From Prevotella sp. (GTDB lineage Bacteria; Bacteroidota; Bacteroidia; Bacteroidales; Bacteroidaceae): 49,819 bases of DNA. Numbering within the stretch: the stretch's first letter is position 1; every line of letters starts with the position of its first letter. The DNA lies in assembly GCA_024680755.1 (NCBI GenBank), contig JAILBT010000042.1, forward strand, positions 1 to 49,819, read 5' to 3'. The notes beneath the pieces were generated by a model. That model was not told where the DNA came from and searched no databases. It saw only the letters and a list, made by a program, of their open reading frames with translations. Below are positions 1 to 10,200 of this stretch, in pieces. The position numbers were made by a program, and so were the translations under genes.

Positions 1-87
1 CAAGCTAAGTTCATGCTGCCCCTCGACTTGCATGTGTTAAGCCTGTAGCTAGCGTTCATCCTGAGCCAGGATCAAACTCTTCATTGT
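1..87 (-). rRNA. rrs: 16S ribosomal RNA, 5' end only (continues off the left edge)
   Basis: Read on the minus strand, the segment contains the universal 5' 16S stretch AGAGTTTGATCCTGGCTCAG followed by GATGAACGCTAGC and a V1 region of the kind seen in Prevotella. By alignment of the GAAGAGTTTG stretch with E. coli numbering, base 1 of the mature RNA falls at about position 87. The rest of the rRNA operon lies outside the window. A promoter and a boxA-like element lie upstream at 393-424 and 339-348. Confidence 0.97.
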
Positions 88-338
88 ATATAATGTTTTT
101 TCTTGTTCTCTGTCATCAGGACGGTATCCTTTTATCTTCAATTCCTGTACCACGCTCAGACAATGCCTAAGCATATATATATTAATGTTTAATCTTTAAT
201 ATATAATGTTTAATGTATAAATCGTAGCGGGGCCGGATATTGACGGTCGGACATTTCACCCAAGCCCCACGCCCGACGAAACGGGACAACGGGGCGTTGT
301 GCTTCTTGTACTACTTTCTTCTCTGTCTATGTAAGTGT

Positions 339-348
339 GTCAAAGAAC
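339..348 (-). promoter_or_regulatory. boxA-like antitermination element in the rRNA leader
   Basis: The minus strand reads GTTCTTTGAC inside the roughly 300-nt leader between the rRNA promoter and the 16S 5' end. This resembles the boxA motif that recruits Nus factors in rRNA leaders, and its position fits. The match is to a short motif, so the call rests largely on context. Confidence 0.5.
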
Positions 349-392
349 TCTTTCTTCTGTGCCTGACCACCGTATCAGTGGAAAAGCGGGTG

Positions 393-424
393 CAAAAGTA
401 CGGCGAATTTCTGATACCCGCAAA
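393..424 (-). promoter_or_regulatory. Promoter of the rRNA operon
   Basis: On the minus strand TTTG (424-421) and TACTTTTG (400-393) are separated by 20 bp. This is the Bacteroidetes primary-sigma consensus TTTG-N19/21-TAnnTTTG. Transcription should begin near 387, giving a leader of about 300 nt before the 16S gene. Confidence 0.8.
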
Positions 425-686
425 TTTTCTTGCAAATATTTTTCAACAAAGGGGCACTTTTTACGTTTTCCTTGATAATTATCAAGCAGATCGTTGTGTT
501 TCTTGTACTTTTAGAGCGACTACAGAGCACAAATATCACCTATTTAGAGTGAAGGTCTGCCAGAACAGTTAGGCACTCAGATGCTGAGAGGAGGCTGAGA
601 TGAAACTACGCTGTGCATCGGAAATGCCTATCACTGTGAGGGCGATGGCTCAGACAACGAGATCCGACTGAGCCGTGCAACATATA
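425..686. other. Intergenic gap between rRNA promoter and regulator gene; no gene seen
   Basis: A/T-rich sequence lies next to the rRNA promoter, then a more mixed stretch to the end of the regulator gene. No conserved open frame is visible; the frame open across 240-572 lies in the rRNA leader and promoter. The only structure noted is the inverted repeat at 647-674. Confidence 0.6.
647..674 (-). terminator. Weak hairpin just after the LacI-type gene
   Basis: GGCTCAG (647-653) and CTGAGCC (668-674) form a perfect 7-bp inverted repeat with a 14-nt loop, 12 bp beyond the stop of the minus-strand regulator gene. No T-run follows, so intrinsic termination is uncertain. Confidence 0.3.
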
Positions 687-1745
687 TCAGATTTTGGGGT
701 GCTGATGGTAGAATTCCATATTCTCTTTTGTAATAAACTCAATTGGCATATAGTTTACAGGTGTGACCTGCTGTCGCAACACCACGGCTTCGAAGAGCGT
801 CTGTACGCAGCCATATCCCTGCATGTATCCATGCTGTGCTATGAGGAATGATATGCTCCCTTGGCGCAGACATTCTGCGTTTCGGCTGATGAGGTCGTAT
901 CCCATCACCTGCACCTGTCTGCGATTGTTGCGCTGAAGATATTCCCCGATGATATATGCCTGCGAGTTGAACGTTATACAATGGTGTAGCATGGGATGCT
1001 GTTCAAAGAAAGCGTCGAGTTGTGATGTCAGCTCGGTCTCAGAGGCCTCCATCGGCAGCACCAGTTCCAGTATCTTAACCTCCGGTAGGTGGTCGCCCAT
1101 GAAATGACGGAAGCCTGTCTCGCGGTTCTCCTGCTGTTTGCTTCCTGAAACGCCGTTTTTTTCCTGCTTCATCAGAGCCACTTCGCTTTCCTTTGCGGCA
1201 AGAAAGGCGAACATTCGTCCAGCAAAATATCCAGAGGCAAAGCTATCCTGTCCATAGAATGACAAAGGTCTGAGATCTGGCATATATCCGTCTAGTAGTA
1301 TGTATGGAATGTCGATCAGATGTAGCTCGTCAACGAACGCCTTTGTCACGTCAAGTCTGTCTGGCACGACTATAACTCCATCGGGCTTCATGTCGAGACA
1401 TTCGCCAGCAGTGGTAGAGAAGCTGCCTGGAGTGAATCTGTCATAGCTCATCATTTGCAACCGCACATGGAAGTCACGCCTTCGCTGTTCAGCCTCTTCT
1501 GCTCCGGCCAACACCTCCGCCCAATAGTTTCCCTGCTCCACCTTTGGCAGGATGATGCAGAAAGTGAAGCTCTTGTTGTATGCCAGTGCCGAGGCGTAGG
1601 CATTCGGTTTGTAGTCCATCTCCTTGAGTGCGGCCTCGACCTTCTCTCTCGCCTTTGCCGATACATTTGGCCTGTCGTGTAGCACCCTGTCCACCGTACC
1701 CACAGACACTCCAGCCAGCTGGGCCACATCTTTAATCCTAATCAT
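687..1745 (-). CDS. LacI/GalR-family transcriptional regulator
   Basis: A 352-residue protein with an N-terminal LacI helix-turn-helix (about residues 3-48, IKDVAQLAGVSVGTVDRVL) followed by the linker and a periplasmic-binding-protein-like effector domain (about 58-350). The family represses or activates sugar genes in response to a small ligand. The effector is unknown, since no sugar operon adjoins. It is the last gene of a minus-strand series CHU_C protein, uvrA, ABC ATPase, regulator, lying 48 bp after the ABC gene, so co-transcription is likely. A global or remote carbohydrate target is an inference. Confidence 0.9.
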   Translation of the reverse strand: MIRIKDVAQLAGVSVGTVDRVLHDRPNVSAKAREKVEAALKEMDYKPNAYASALAYNKSFTFCIILPKVEQGNYWAEVLAGAEEAEQRRRDFHVRLQMMSYDRFTPGSFSTTAGECLDMKPDGVIVVPDRLDVTKAFVDELHLIDIPYILLDGYMPDLRPLSFYGQDSFASGYFAGRMFAFLAAKESEVALMKQEKNGVSGSKQQENRETGFRHFMGDHLPEVKILELVLPMEASETELTSQLDAFFEQHPMLHHCITFNSQAYIIGEYLQRNNRRQVQVMGYDLISRNAECLRQGSISFLIAQHGYMQGYGCVQTLFEAVVLRQQVTPVNYMPIEFITKENMEFYHQHPKI

Positions 1746-1793
1746 GGTTTAGTTGTCCTATATTGTGTTTAGTCATGTCTGTTGTTTTCAGCG

Positions 1794-2501
1794 TCACTCG
1801 CCGAAATAGCTGTTCAGAGCCTCACGTGCCTGTTGGCAGGTGTTGTCCAGGTCGCTCACTACGCGTCCATGCTCCATCAGCAACACTCGTGTAGAGATGT
1901 CAACCGTGTGTTGCAGGTTGTGACTGCTCAACAGCACAATAGCTTCAGGATGTCTTTCCATATATTGTTGCAGCACATGCTTGAGCTGTATCTGCCCCGA
2001 AGGGTCGAGGTAATTAAAAGGTTCGTCGAGCACTATCAGTCCTGGCTGATGAAGCATGGCTCCAGCGATACCCACCTTCTGTTTGTTTCCAGCCGACAGT
2101 TGACGTATCAACCTATCCGGATCGTCGGGCATGATGGTTGTCAGTCTGCCGTCGTGGTTATCTTGCTCTATTTTGCCGTCAGCTACGTCCATGCCGTTAG
2201 CTTTAGCAAGAAAATCTAGATATTCGCGTGCGGATAGATAGTCAATCAGGAAGCTTTCGTCGATATATGCTCCGACCATGTGTTTCCATTCCTCGCTTTT
2301 CGCCGGATTTATGCCCTGTATCTCAACATATCCATGGTCAGCGTTTGCCAGGTCGAGCAGCAATCTGAACAATGTTGTCTTTCCGGCCCCATTGTTACCC
2401 ACCAGCCCTACGAGCTGCCCCGGCAAGAGCTCCAGGTGTTCTATGTCGCAGGCTACGGTGTCTCCATAGCATTTCTTCAAGTTGTCGATTAGTATCTTCA
2501 T
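1794..2501 (-). CDS. ABC transporter ATP-binding protein (lone ATPase)
   Basis: A 235-residue cytoplasmic ATPase with Walker A GNNGAGKT (residues 35-42), a signature written LSAGN rather than LSGGQ, and Walker B LIVLDEP followed by NYLDPSG. The N-terminal region resembles the CcmA/drug-export class that pairs with a separate multi-spanning permease. No permease gene is next to it: uvrA lies 41 bp upstream and the LacI-type gene 48 bp downstream. The membrane partner must therefore be encoded elsewhere, or the gene has lost it. Substrate unknown. Confidence 0.9.
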   Translation of the reverse strand: MKILIDNLKKCYGDTVACDIEHLELLPGQLVGLVGNNGAGKTTLFRLLLDLANADHGYVEIQGINPAKSEEWKHMVGAYIDESFLIDYLSAREYLDFLAKANGMDVADGKIEQDNHDGRLTTIMPDDPDRLIRQLSAGNKQKVGIAGAMLHQPGLIVLDEPFNYLDPSGQIQLKHVLQQYMERHPEAIVLLSSHNLQHTVDISTRVLLMEHGRVVSDLDNTCQQAREALNSYFGE

Positions 2502-2542
2502 GGTCCGTTTTCACTGTTATCAGCCTTTGCCAGTATGACGTG

Positions 2543-5473
2543 TCAGCCTTTGTCGCTGTTAATGTGTGGTGCGTTCATTCTCTCCAACTCATCATGTATG
2601 AAGTGTGGCGTATATCCCAGCTTCGACATTGCCACCTGTTCAGGTGTTCCGACGCTCAGAACATTTCCTCCTCCTCGTCCGCCTTCAGGTCCCATGTCAA
2701 TGATGTGGTCTGCGAGGCATATCACGTCCAGATTATGTTCAATGACAATCACGGTATTACCTTTATCGACCAGTCGTCCGAGCACGTCCATCAGGATGCG
2801 AATGTCGTCGAAATGCAGTCCCGTTGTAGGTTCGTCCAGGATGTAGAGAGTTCGTCCGGTGTCTTTCTTAGCCAGTTCCGTTGCCAGTTTCACTCGCTGA
2901 CATTCTCCGCCCGAGAGTGTGTTCGACGGCTGTCCCAGCTTGATATATCCCAGTCCGACCTGCTGCAGCGTCTTTATCTTGCGTAGAATGTCAGGCACGT
3001 TCTCGAAGAACTCGACGGCCTGATTGATGGTCATATCCAGCACGTCTGCAATCGACTTACCCTTATACCTGACCTCGAGTGTTTCTCTGTTGTATCGTTT
3101 CCCCCGGCACTCCTCGCATGGCACCATGACATCTGGCAGGAAATTCATTTCTATCGACTTGTAGCCATTACCGCCACAGCTTTCGCATCTTCCGCCCTTA
3201 ACGTTGAACGAGAAGCGTCCGGGCTTATATCCTCGTATTTTTGCCTCTGGCAAAGCCACGAACAGTGAGCGTATGTCGCCGAACACGCCGGTGTATGTTG
3301 CGGGATTAGACCTTGGTGTTCTTCCTATCGGGCTTTGATCGACGCTTACCACCTTATCGACATTCTCCAGTCCCTCAATGCTGTCGTATGGCATGGGCTG
3401 CTGCAGCGAGCGGTAGAAATGCTGTGACAGTATGGGTTGCAACGTTTCGTTTATCAGAGTCGATTTACCGCTACCGCTCACTCCCGTCACCACGATTAGT
3501 TTTCCGAGCGGGAACTCGACGTCAACGTTTTTCAGGTTGTTTCCGCGCGCTCCCCTTATGACAATGCTGTGTCCGCTGCCTATACGCCTTGTCATGCTTT
3601 GCTTAACGCCGGTAGCGTCGCCGCTGACACTGCTGGCAACACTCATGGTTCCGTTGAGGTAGCGTGCAGTAAGAGTGTCCTTCCGCAGCATGTCTTGTGG
3701 TGTGCCCTGAAAGACCACTTCTCCGCCCTTTCGTCCGGCCCTTGGTCCGATGTCGATGATATAGTCTGCAGCCATCATCATGTCGCGGTCATGTTCCACC
3801 ACCACAACGCTGTTGCCAATATCGCGCAACTCTTTAAGCGAGTCAATCAGGCGTTGGTTGTCACGCTGGTGTAGGCCAATGCTTGGTTCGTCCAGTATAT
3901 AGAGCACATTGACGAGCTGCGAGCCTATCTGTGTTGCCAGTCTGATGCGCTGGCTTTCGCCTCCTGACAGCGATGCCGAGGCACGGCTCAGCGCCAGATA
4001 GTCGAGTCCCACCTCCAGGAGGAAGTCCAGTCGGGTCCGTATCTCCTTCATTATCTCTCGTGCGATGAGTAGCTGTTGCGGTTCGAGCTGCGTGTCCACC
4101 TTGTCCAGCCACTGTCGCAGCTGCCTTATGTCCATATTGCTCAGCTCGGCAATGTTCTTGTCTCCCAACCTGTAGGACATGGCCTCTCTGTTCAGCCTGT
4201 TTCCTCCGCACTCCGGGCATACTTTGTCTGCAAGAAACTGGTCAGCCCATTTCTGTGCAGCTGCACTGTCATCGCGCTCCATCATGTCGCGCAGATACTT
4301 TGCGACGCCGGCAAAGCTGACATAATAGTCTGTCGTGGTATGCACCAGCTCATGGTCGATGCGCACGTCGTCTATCGTGCCATACATCACTTCCTGCAGC
4401 GCTTCATCTGGCACGTCGGCCAGTGGTGTTTTAAGTGTACAGTCGTATCGTGACAGCACAGCCTCTATTTGCCAGAATATCATCTGCTGTTTTGCCTTGC
4501 CCAGTGGTGCGATGCCTCCCTCTGCCACGCTTTTTCTTCTGTCGGGTATCACCTTGTCAAGGTCCATCTCGCTGACCATGCCCAGTCCCTTACATCTTGG
4601 GCAGGCCCCCTGTGGCGAGTTGAACGAGAAATTGTTTGGTGCAGGGTCATTATATGCTATTCCGCTGGTGGGGCACATCAGCCGTCGTGAATAGAATTTT
4701 GTGTCGCCCGTGTCGCGGTCCATTATCAGCACCAGTCCCTCGCCCATTTTCATGGCCAGTGCCACGGTGTTCTTCAGTCGGTCAGAGGCAGCCGGTGCTG
4801 CAGCGTCGTCATCGCGGCAATTGTCAGGCAGCGGCTGCACCTTCATCTTATCCACGACGACCTCAATGTCGTGGTTGCGGTAGCGGTCCACCTTCATACC
4901 CTGTCTCAGCTCCTGCATTACTCCATCGACACGCACATTGAGGAAGCCCTTGCGTCTGAGCTGTTCAAACAGCTCGCGGTAGTGTCCTTTGCGGCTTCGC
5001 ACCAGCGGTGCCATTATATAGATAGCATGTCCGGCATATTGCTTGCCAATGGTCTCCATCACCTGTTCTTCAGTATATCGCTTCATTGGTTCACCCGTGA
5101 CATAGCTGTATGCCTTTCCTGCCCGTGCGAACAGCAGGCGCAGGAAGTCGCTCACCTCGGTCTGTGTGCCTACGGTGCTACGCGGATTTTTGTTGGTTGT
5201 CTTCTGCTCTATGCTGATGACGGGCGACAGGCCTGTAATCTTATCGACGTCGGGGCGCTGCATGCCACCAAGAAAATTGCGAGCGTATGCAGAGAATGTC
5301 TCCAAATAGCGTCGCTGTCCTTCTGCGAAGATAGTGTCGAAGGCCAACGACGACTTTCCCGAGCCCGAAAGTCCGGTTATGACCGTGAGCGACTGACGTG
5401 GCATCTGCACGTCAATGTTCTTCAGGTTGTGTTCGCGTGCTCCCCACACGCATATCTTTTCTTCTTCCTCCAC
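2543..5473 (-). CDS. uvrA: Excinuclease ABC subunit A
   Basis: A 976-residue UvrA, the damage-sensing ATPase of nucleotide excision repair that loads UvrB. Two ABC modules are complete: the first Walker A is GLSGSGKS (residues 34-41), the second GVSGSGKS, each with an LSGGE signature (LSGGESQR and LSGGECQR) and Walker B ILDEP. The C-terminal zinc module CESCGGNG...CEECRGKR is intact. In the first zinc module the leading pair reads CPTSG, so one expected Cys is Ser, while CPRCKGLG is intact. The gene sits 38 bp after the CHU_C-protein gene and 41 bp before the ABC gene, probably in one transcript. Confidence 0.97.
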   Translation of the reverse strand: MEEEEKICVWGAREHNLKNIDVQMPRQSLTVITGLSGSGKSSLAFDTIFAEGQRRYLETFSAYARNFLGGMQRPDVDKITGLSPVISIEQKTTNKNPRSTVGTQTEVSDFLRLLFARAGKAYSYVTGEPMKRYTEEQVMETIGKQYAGHAIYIMAPLVRSRKGHYRELFEQLRRKGFLNVRVDGVMQELRQGMKVDRYRNHDIEVVVDKMKVQPLPDNCRDDDAAAPAASDRLKNTVALAMKMGEGLVLIMDRDTGDTKFYSRRLMCPTSGIAYNDPAPNNFSFNSPQGACPRCKGLGMVSEMDLDKVIPDRRKSVAEGGIAPLGKAKQQMIFWQIEAVLSRYDCTLKTPLADVPDEALQEVMYGTIDDVRIDHELVHTTTDYYVSFAGVAKYLRDMMERDDSAAAQKWADQFLADKVCPECGGNRLNREAMSYRLGDKNIAELSNMDIRQLRQWLDKVDTQLEPQQLLIAREIMKEIRTRLDFLLEVGLDYLALSRASASLSGGESQRIRLATQIGSQLVNVLYILDEPSIGLHQRDNQRLIDSLKELRDIGNSVVVVEHDRDMMMAADYIIDIGPRAGRKGGEVVFQGTPQDMLRKDTLTARYLNGTMSVASSVSGDATGVKQSMTRRIGSGHSIVIRGARGNNLKNVDVEFPLGKLIVVTGVSGSGKSTLINETLQPILSQHFYRSLQQPMPYDSIEGLENVDKVVSVDQSPIGRTPRSNPATYTGVFGDIRSLFVALPEAKIRGYKPGRFSFNVKGGRCESCGGNGYKSIEMNFLPDVMVPCEECRGKRYNRETLEVRYKGKSIADVLDMTINQAVEFFENVPDILRKIKTLQQVGLGYIKLGQPSNTLSGGECQRVKLATELAKKDTGRTLYILDEPTTGLHFDDIRILMDVLGRLVDKGNTVIVIEHNLDVICLADHIIDMGPEGGRGGGNVLSVGTPEQVAMSKLGYTPHFIHDELERMNAPHINSDKG

Positions 5474-5511
5474 TGTGTTGATTTTTGTTATTATTCCTCG
5501 CCGTCGTGTGG

Positions 5512-6258
5512 TTACTGTGTTAACGTTCCGCTCTCGAGCAAGCCTCTCAGCAGGTTGACGTCGCGACGTATGTCATACTCACGTCCGTCGGCCCCAAGAG
5601 CTTTCACTCGCACGAAATATACTCCGTCTTTCACGGGCTTGCCGTTGTATGTGCCGTCCCATCCCTCAGCGGGGTCAGTCCAATGGAACAAGCGTTGTCC
5701 CCAGCGACTGATGATCCATGCGTCAAACCTGACAATGCTCTTCCACCCATCCTTGGCCTTGAACACGTCGTTTATACCGTCGTCATTGGGCGAGAAGGCA
5801 TTTGGAAACTCCAGTTTGCTCTCGCTGACCACTACCACGAGAGTGACCGAGTCGAGTTCCACCTCGCTGTCGGTCAGCGTTGTTTTCAACGTGATGTTAT
5901 ATGTTCCGCTTTCGTTGAATGTGTATTGTGTGTCTTCCTCGTAACGCACCATCAACTGGCGCTGTGGTTCGTCGCCACGGGCCATCTTCACAAAATGCCA
6001 TTCATAGGCTGGCGTATGTCCTTCCATGTTCTCGGGATTAGCCTTGAAGGTGATGTCCAAAGGTGCCTCGCCGTCGTCAATGCTCTCCACTTGCTGGAAG
6101 ACTCCATCGGCATCAGTATAGCAGGCTTTCGGACTGACCTTTGGCTTGTTGGTCTGAGCCGCCAAGCTTAAAACCGCGGCGAACATCAACAGCACAGACA
6201 TTACCGACCACGCTGGCAGGCATGGTCTCTTTAGCCCGTCGCTTCCACAGTTTGTCAT
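5512..6258 (-). CDS. Small secreted protein with gliding-motility (CHU_C/type IX) C-terminal domain
   Basis: A 248-residue protein. Residues about 15-34 are a hydrophobic signal segment ending in an Ala-rich cleavage region. The middle (about 60-145) looks like a PKD/Ig-type beta domain. From residue 149 comes the CHU_C signature FPNAFSPNDDGINDVF, then ISRWGQRLF and DGTYNGKPVKDGVYF, typical of the type B sorting domain read by the type IX secretion system. A surface-exposed or secreted destination is expected; the function is unknown. The gene leads the operon with uvrA and has a promoter at 6293-6324. Confidence 0.88.
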   Translation of the reverse strand: MTNCGSDGLKRPCLPAWSVMSVLLMFAAVLSLAAQTNKPKVSPKACYTDADGVFQQVESIDDGEAPLDITFKANPENMEGHTPAYEWHFVKMARGDEPQRQLMVRYEEDTQYTFNESGTYNITLKTTLTDSEVELDSVTLVVVVSESKLEFPNAFSPNDDGINDVFKAKDGWKSIVRFDAWIISRWGQRLFHWTDPAEGWDGTYNGKPVKDGVYFVRVKALGADGREYDIRRDVNLLRGLLESGTLTQ

Positions 6259-6292
6259 GCCACTATATAATATTTAATGTGTAACGTGGGGG

Positions 6293-6324
6293 CAAAGTTA
6301 CTACTAAATTTCCGAACGTGCAAG
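6293..6324 (-). promoter_or_regulatory. Promoter of the CHU_C protein - uvrA - ABC - LacI series
   Basis: On the minus strand CTTG (6324-6321; consensus TTTG) lies 20 bp before TAACTTTG (6300-6293), a perfect TAnnTTTG box. It starts about 35 bp upstream of the first ATG. Confidence 0.65.
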
Positions 6325-6410
6325 AAAAACGCCTTTTTTCCCTTGAGTGGTTGGCTCAGCTGCGTTTTCATTTGTCGGTCCGACAGCCTAGGTTCAAATG
6401 CACAGAGTTA

Positions 6411-7286
6411 TTACCAGTCGCCATACGCCTCTTCGCCGATAGTCTCCCTGGCTCCTATGGTCAGCTTTCTAAGGTCGTAGTACGAGCCGTTGTATATGTC
6501 GAGGTCCACATATCCCCTAATGCCAGGCAGTCGTCCGGCATCGGTGTGCTGCCAGAATTTCCATTGGCCTTTGTACTCCACACGATCCACATAGTAGTGA
6601 GCAATCCAATATGGATAGCGGTCGAATATCGGCGAGTCGAGATAGGCCAGCTTAAATTTGTAGTATGTGTAGATGATGGGCGGCACACCATAGTGTTGCT
6701 CCACTATGTCGAGCCACGTGAGTATGTCGGCCTGGAACTGCTCAGTGCTGATGTTGTTCGGTTTATGCTCTACGTCGAGCACTGGTGGCAGGTCTCCCTT
6801 TTCGAGCGGCACATGGTCGATGAACCATTTCGCCTGGTCTGCTGGCGACGAGAAGCGACTGTAGAAGTGGTATGCTCCGCGTGTAAATCCATATTCGTAG
6901 GCCTGCTGGAAATTATCGGCAAAACACGGGTCAAGCCTGTCCTTGCCTTCAGTGGCCTTGATTAGTATGAAGCGCACGGGCGAACGTTCTATCAGAGCTT
7001 GGTTCTTCAGCACCTCCCAGTTTATTTGTCCCTGATGGTGTGAGATGTCAATGCCATGTATCTCGTAGTCGTCGTGATACGAGCTGTCGCCATACAGTGC
7101 CCGCCATCGGAAGCCGTATGGCGAAACGAAAAAATAGTAGAATATCCAGACATAGGCCAGCATCACCGCCGTTCCGCCGGCCATCCACACAGGCCGCGGC
7201 ACACGTCGCAGCCAGCGTACATACCAAGGTACTGGCTTTGGTCTGACGGCATGATGTAGCCGACGTCTATGCTGGTTGCCGTTCAA
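6411..7286 (-). CDS. GH25 family muramidase (lysozyme-like), membrane-anchored
   Basis: A 291-residue protein. Residues 1-30 are Arg/His/Pro-rich and cytoplasmic, a membrane segment covers about 34-54, and the GH25 domain runs from about 76 to 285. GH25 enzymes cut the beta-1,4 bond between N-acetylmuramic acid and N-acetylglucosamine. Catalytic residues are visible: D80 in GIDISHHQG and the D171-V-E173 pair in PVLDVEH. The anchor places the enzyme on the periplasmic side. The start overlaps the tamB stop by 4 bp (7283-7286), so the two are translationally coupled; with nadC they form one operon. Confidence 0.92.
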   Translation of the reverse strand: MNGNQHRRRLHHAVRPKPVPWYVRWLRRVPRPVWMAGGTAVMLAYVWIFYYFFVSPYGFRWRALYGDSSYHDDYEIHGIDISHHQGQINWEVLKNQALIERSPVRFILIKATEGKDRLDPCFADNFQQAYEYGFTRGAYHFYSRFSSPADQAKWFIDHVPLEKGDLPPVLDVEHKPNNISTEQFQADILTWLDIVEQHYGVPPIIYTYYKFKLAYLDSPIFDRYPYWIAHYYVDRVEYKGQWKFWQHTDAGRLPGIRGYVDLDIYNGSYYDLRKLTIGARETIGEEAYGDW

Positions 7287-10200
7287 AGTGTCGTTTGTTC
7301 TGTTTGGTGGTCGTCTGTGTCTTTCAGGCTGTCGGATGGAGCGACGGCTGTTGTCTGTTCCGTTTTCTGCCCGTTGCCGAACGTAGGCAATTTTTCTTTG
7401 TCAGAGAATCTGAAGATGTCGCGCAGCCGCGACAGCGTGCGTCGCCAGATGAAGCCAGCACCATAGCGTTGTGTGTAGCCCTCCAGCCAGTCGTATGAAT
7501 TATTCTCGTAGAACAGGTTGACATATTTGGTAGCGCTGTCATCAATGCGATATTCCACCGATACATTGTCGAAGATTGAGGCGGCCGTGTTATTGGCGGC
7601 ATGTGCCTCGTCGCCCACGGAGTAAAGTCCGCCCACCTGCACCTTGATGCGGTTGTTCCAGAAACGCTTTGCGAACTTAAACGAGTAGTCGGTGTGCTGT
7701 GCGCCGGTAGCATCTGTGGTATTATCCACGCCCAGCTCCACATCGACGGTGCGCAATGCGGTTCCGGCAATATTGTTTATCTCGCTGTTGAGGAAGGATG
7801 TCAGTGCGTCGTTCATGGTGAATGCCTCGGTGTTACCCTGCCCCTCGGCCAGATACATACCCGTGGTTAGCATGCTGACGGCCAGTTTGCCCCGCTGTTC
7901 CTGACTCATGGCCTGCAGTTCCTGCGACAGCTGCAGGTCTTCTGGAGCGTCGAGGGTGAAGGCCAATCCCATGTCGGAGAGGCTCTTGCTTATCTCCACG
8001 CCACACTCGAACTCGACCGAGCGTCCCACCCCGTTGCTGCCTGTGACATTGGCCTTGGTAGTCTCGGTGGCAGTGATGTTCAGCGTGGGGTTCATCACGT
8101 CGCCCCGAAATTCGATGTACGACCCGTCTTTTATGGTGAATGTCTTTAGCGGTATGACTGGCAGCGAGTATTTCATCTGTCCGCCGCGCAGGGTATAGCG
8201 TCCGTTCATGCTTATGCCGTCTGAGCTGTTGTATGCCATTGTCAGTGTGCCGCCTCCTGTCAGGTCCACATAGTTGCTGTGGCTCTCGTTCAGATATGCC
8301 ATGACGTGGGTGCCCTGCGAGATGTCCACCTGCATGTTCATGCTAAGTCCCTCGACGGCAGGCTTCTGAACGTTAACGACTACGGTCGTGTCGCTGAAAT
8401 TGGCAAACTGCACCAGGTCAGACAGCTGCGTGTCGGTAGTTAACGGCGAGTCGCGCAGTATGTAGCTCAGGTCCGTCTTACCCAGCACCTGCAACCGGCC
8501 CCGCATGTTCAGGTCGTTGAGTGCTCCCGACAGCTGCGCCATTGCGCTGACAAACACCTTGCCGTAGGCCACGCTCTTGGGGTTCTCCTTTGCATTGATC
8601 AGCTGGAAATTCTCCGCCCTGAGCGTCATGTCGGTGTAGATTTTATCGATGTTGAGGAAATCCACATAGCCATTGATGCGCAGCGGGTCGCCGACGTCTG
8701 TGCCACGTCCCTTGCGGTCAACGCCGTTGGCATACAGTCCGAAGTTGCGCATAAGCAGACGGCTGTTTACGATTTGCACCGGTGCGTCGTCGAAGCGCAT
8801 GCTCAGTCCGTATGGGTGTGAGACAAGGTATGCAGAGTCGAGCATCAACTGCCCGTTGAAGAGCAGCCTGTCAGTAGGTCCGCTCACCGTCAGTTTTCCC
8901 TGTCCGTAGCCGTCAAGTCCCGCCACCTGGTCTGGCACAAAGCCGTTGACGAGCGACAGCGGCAGTCGGACGAGCGTGAGGGTGGCATCGAGTTTGTCGC
9001 CATGATAGGAGCCGTCGAGCAGGCCAAACTCCTCGTTGTCGAGCGTGAACGATGCCTGCACGACATGGGTGGTATCCTCGCGTTGCATATACACAAACTG
9101 CGAGCCCAGGTTTCCTATCGGGCTGTCCTCGTAAGCCATGTCGTGAACGGCCATGTCGCTTGCCACGGATATATTGCCGCCATTGTCCATCACGATATGA
9201 TAGTCGCCCTCGATGATACCAGCCATGCGCGGCATGTATGGTATTATGTCGGTCAGGTCACGCAGGTCGAGTCGCGTCAGCGACAGTGTCAGGTCCTGCA
9301 TGGCCGTGCTGTCCTGTTCGGGCGAGGTGAGCTGTATGCCGGTGCCTGTGTCCGACACAAGATTGACGTTGGCCTCCACGCGGTTGCGTCCGTCGAGCAG
9401 AACATAGTTGTCGGCGTTCAGGGCAAACTCCTTGTAGGCCAGCACGGGTCGTGCCGGTGTCAGCGTCATGTGCAGGCCGTCGGTCTCCATGGCAGCCACA
9501 GTCCCAAGTTTCAGTCCGAGTTTTCCCTCAGAGTCGTATAGACGCAGGTTTATGTCGCCCCCATGCTCCAGCAGGTGCCCTCCAACATGTGCAGCGAAGA
9601 CCAGCTGTGGATTCTTTTGGCTGTTGACCACCCGTGCGCCATAAATGAGTCGCGACATGCGATGTGCCAGCGCTGCGTGTATGGTGTCGATCTGATATCC
9701 GGCCATCTGCAGCTCGTGCAACTGTAGCTGGCCGTTCAGTCCGTTCGCGGGCGACGCTGTCGTGTTGACATAGACATCCTTGAATTTCACCCCCTGTGCC
9801 CTCAGTATGTCGGCCACGGTGTTGTCGCTGCCACTGCTGAGATAGAGTCTGGCTGTGGGCATCTCACGCCTGAGGGCCTCCTGGTCGATGGTGCGGTTCC
9901 TATATTGCTGCATGGCCAGGTCGGCCACCTTCATTGTCTGCGCCATCAGCTTTTCATAGCTGCCGGAGGCCTCTAAGCTTAGCCGCATGTCGCCACTCTC
10001 TGCCTTGGCCCATGTGGTGTCGCGGCTGGTGTGTGCCTCCAGCCACACGTCGTCGGGCTGATATGTCTCGGCACTGTCTCGCAGCACCACGTCACTGGCC
10101 TGCATTGCCATCGTGTGTGTGTGGTTCAGGTCGGTACTTATGTCTAAATGTGTGCAAGCCGACACAACCATCGGGTCGCTGGTGAGGCCCAGGCGTTGCA

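Noticed and set aside
240..572. A 110-codon frame near the left end
   Set aside because: It overlaps the rRNA leader and promoter and has no protein-like features.
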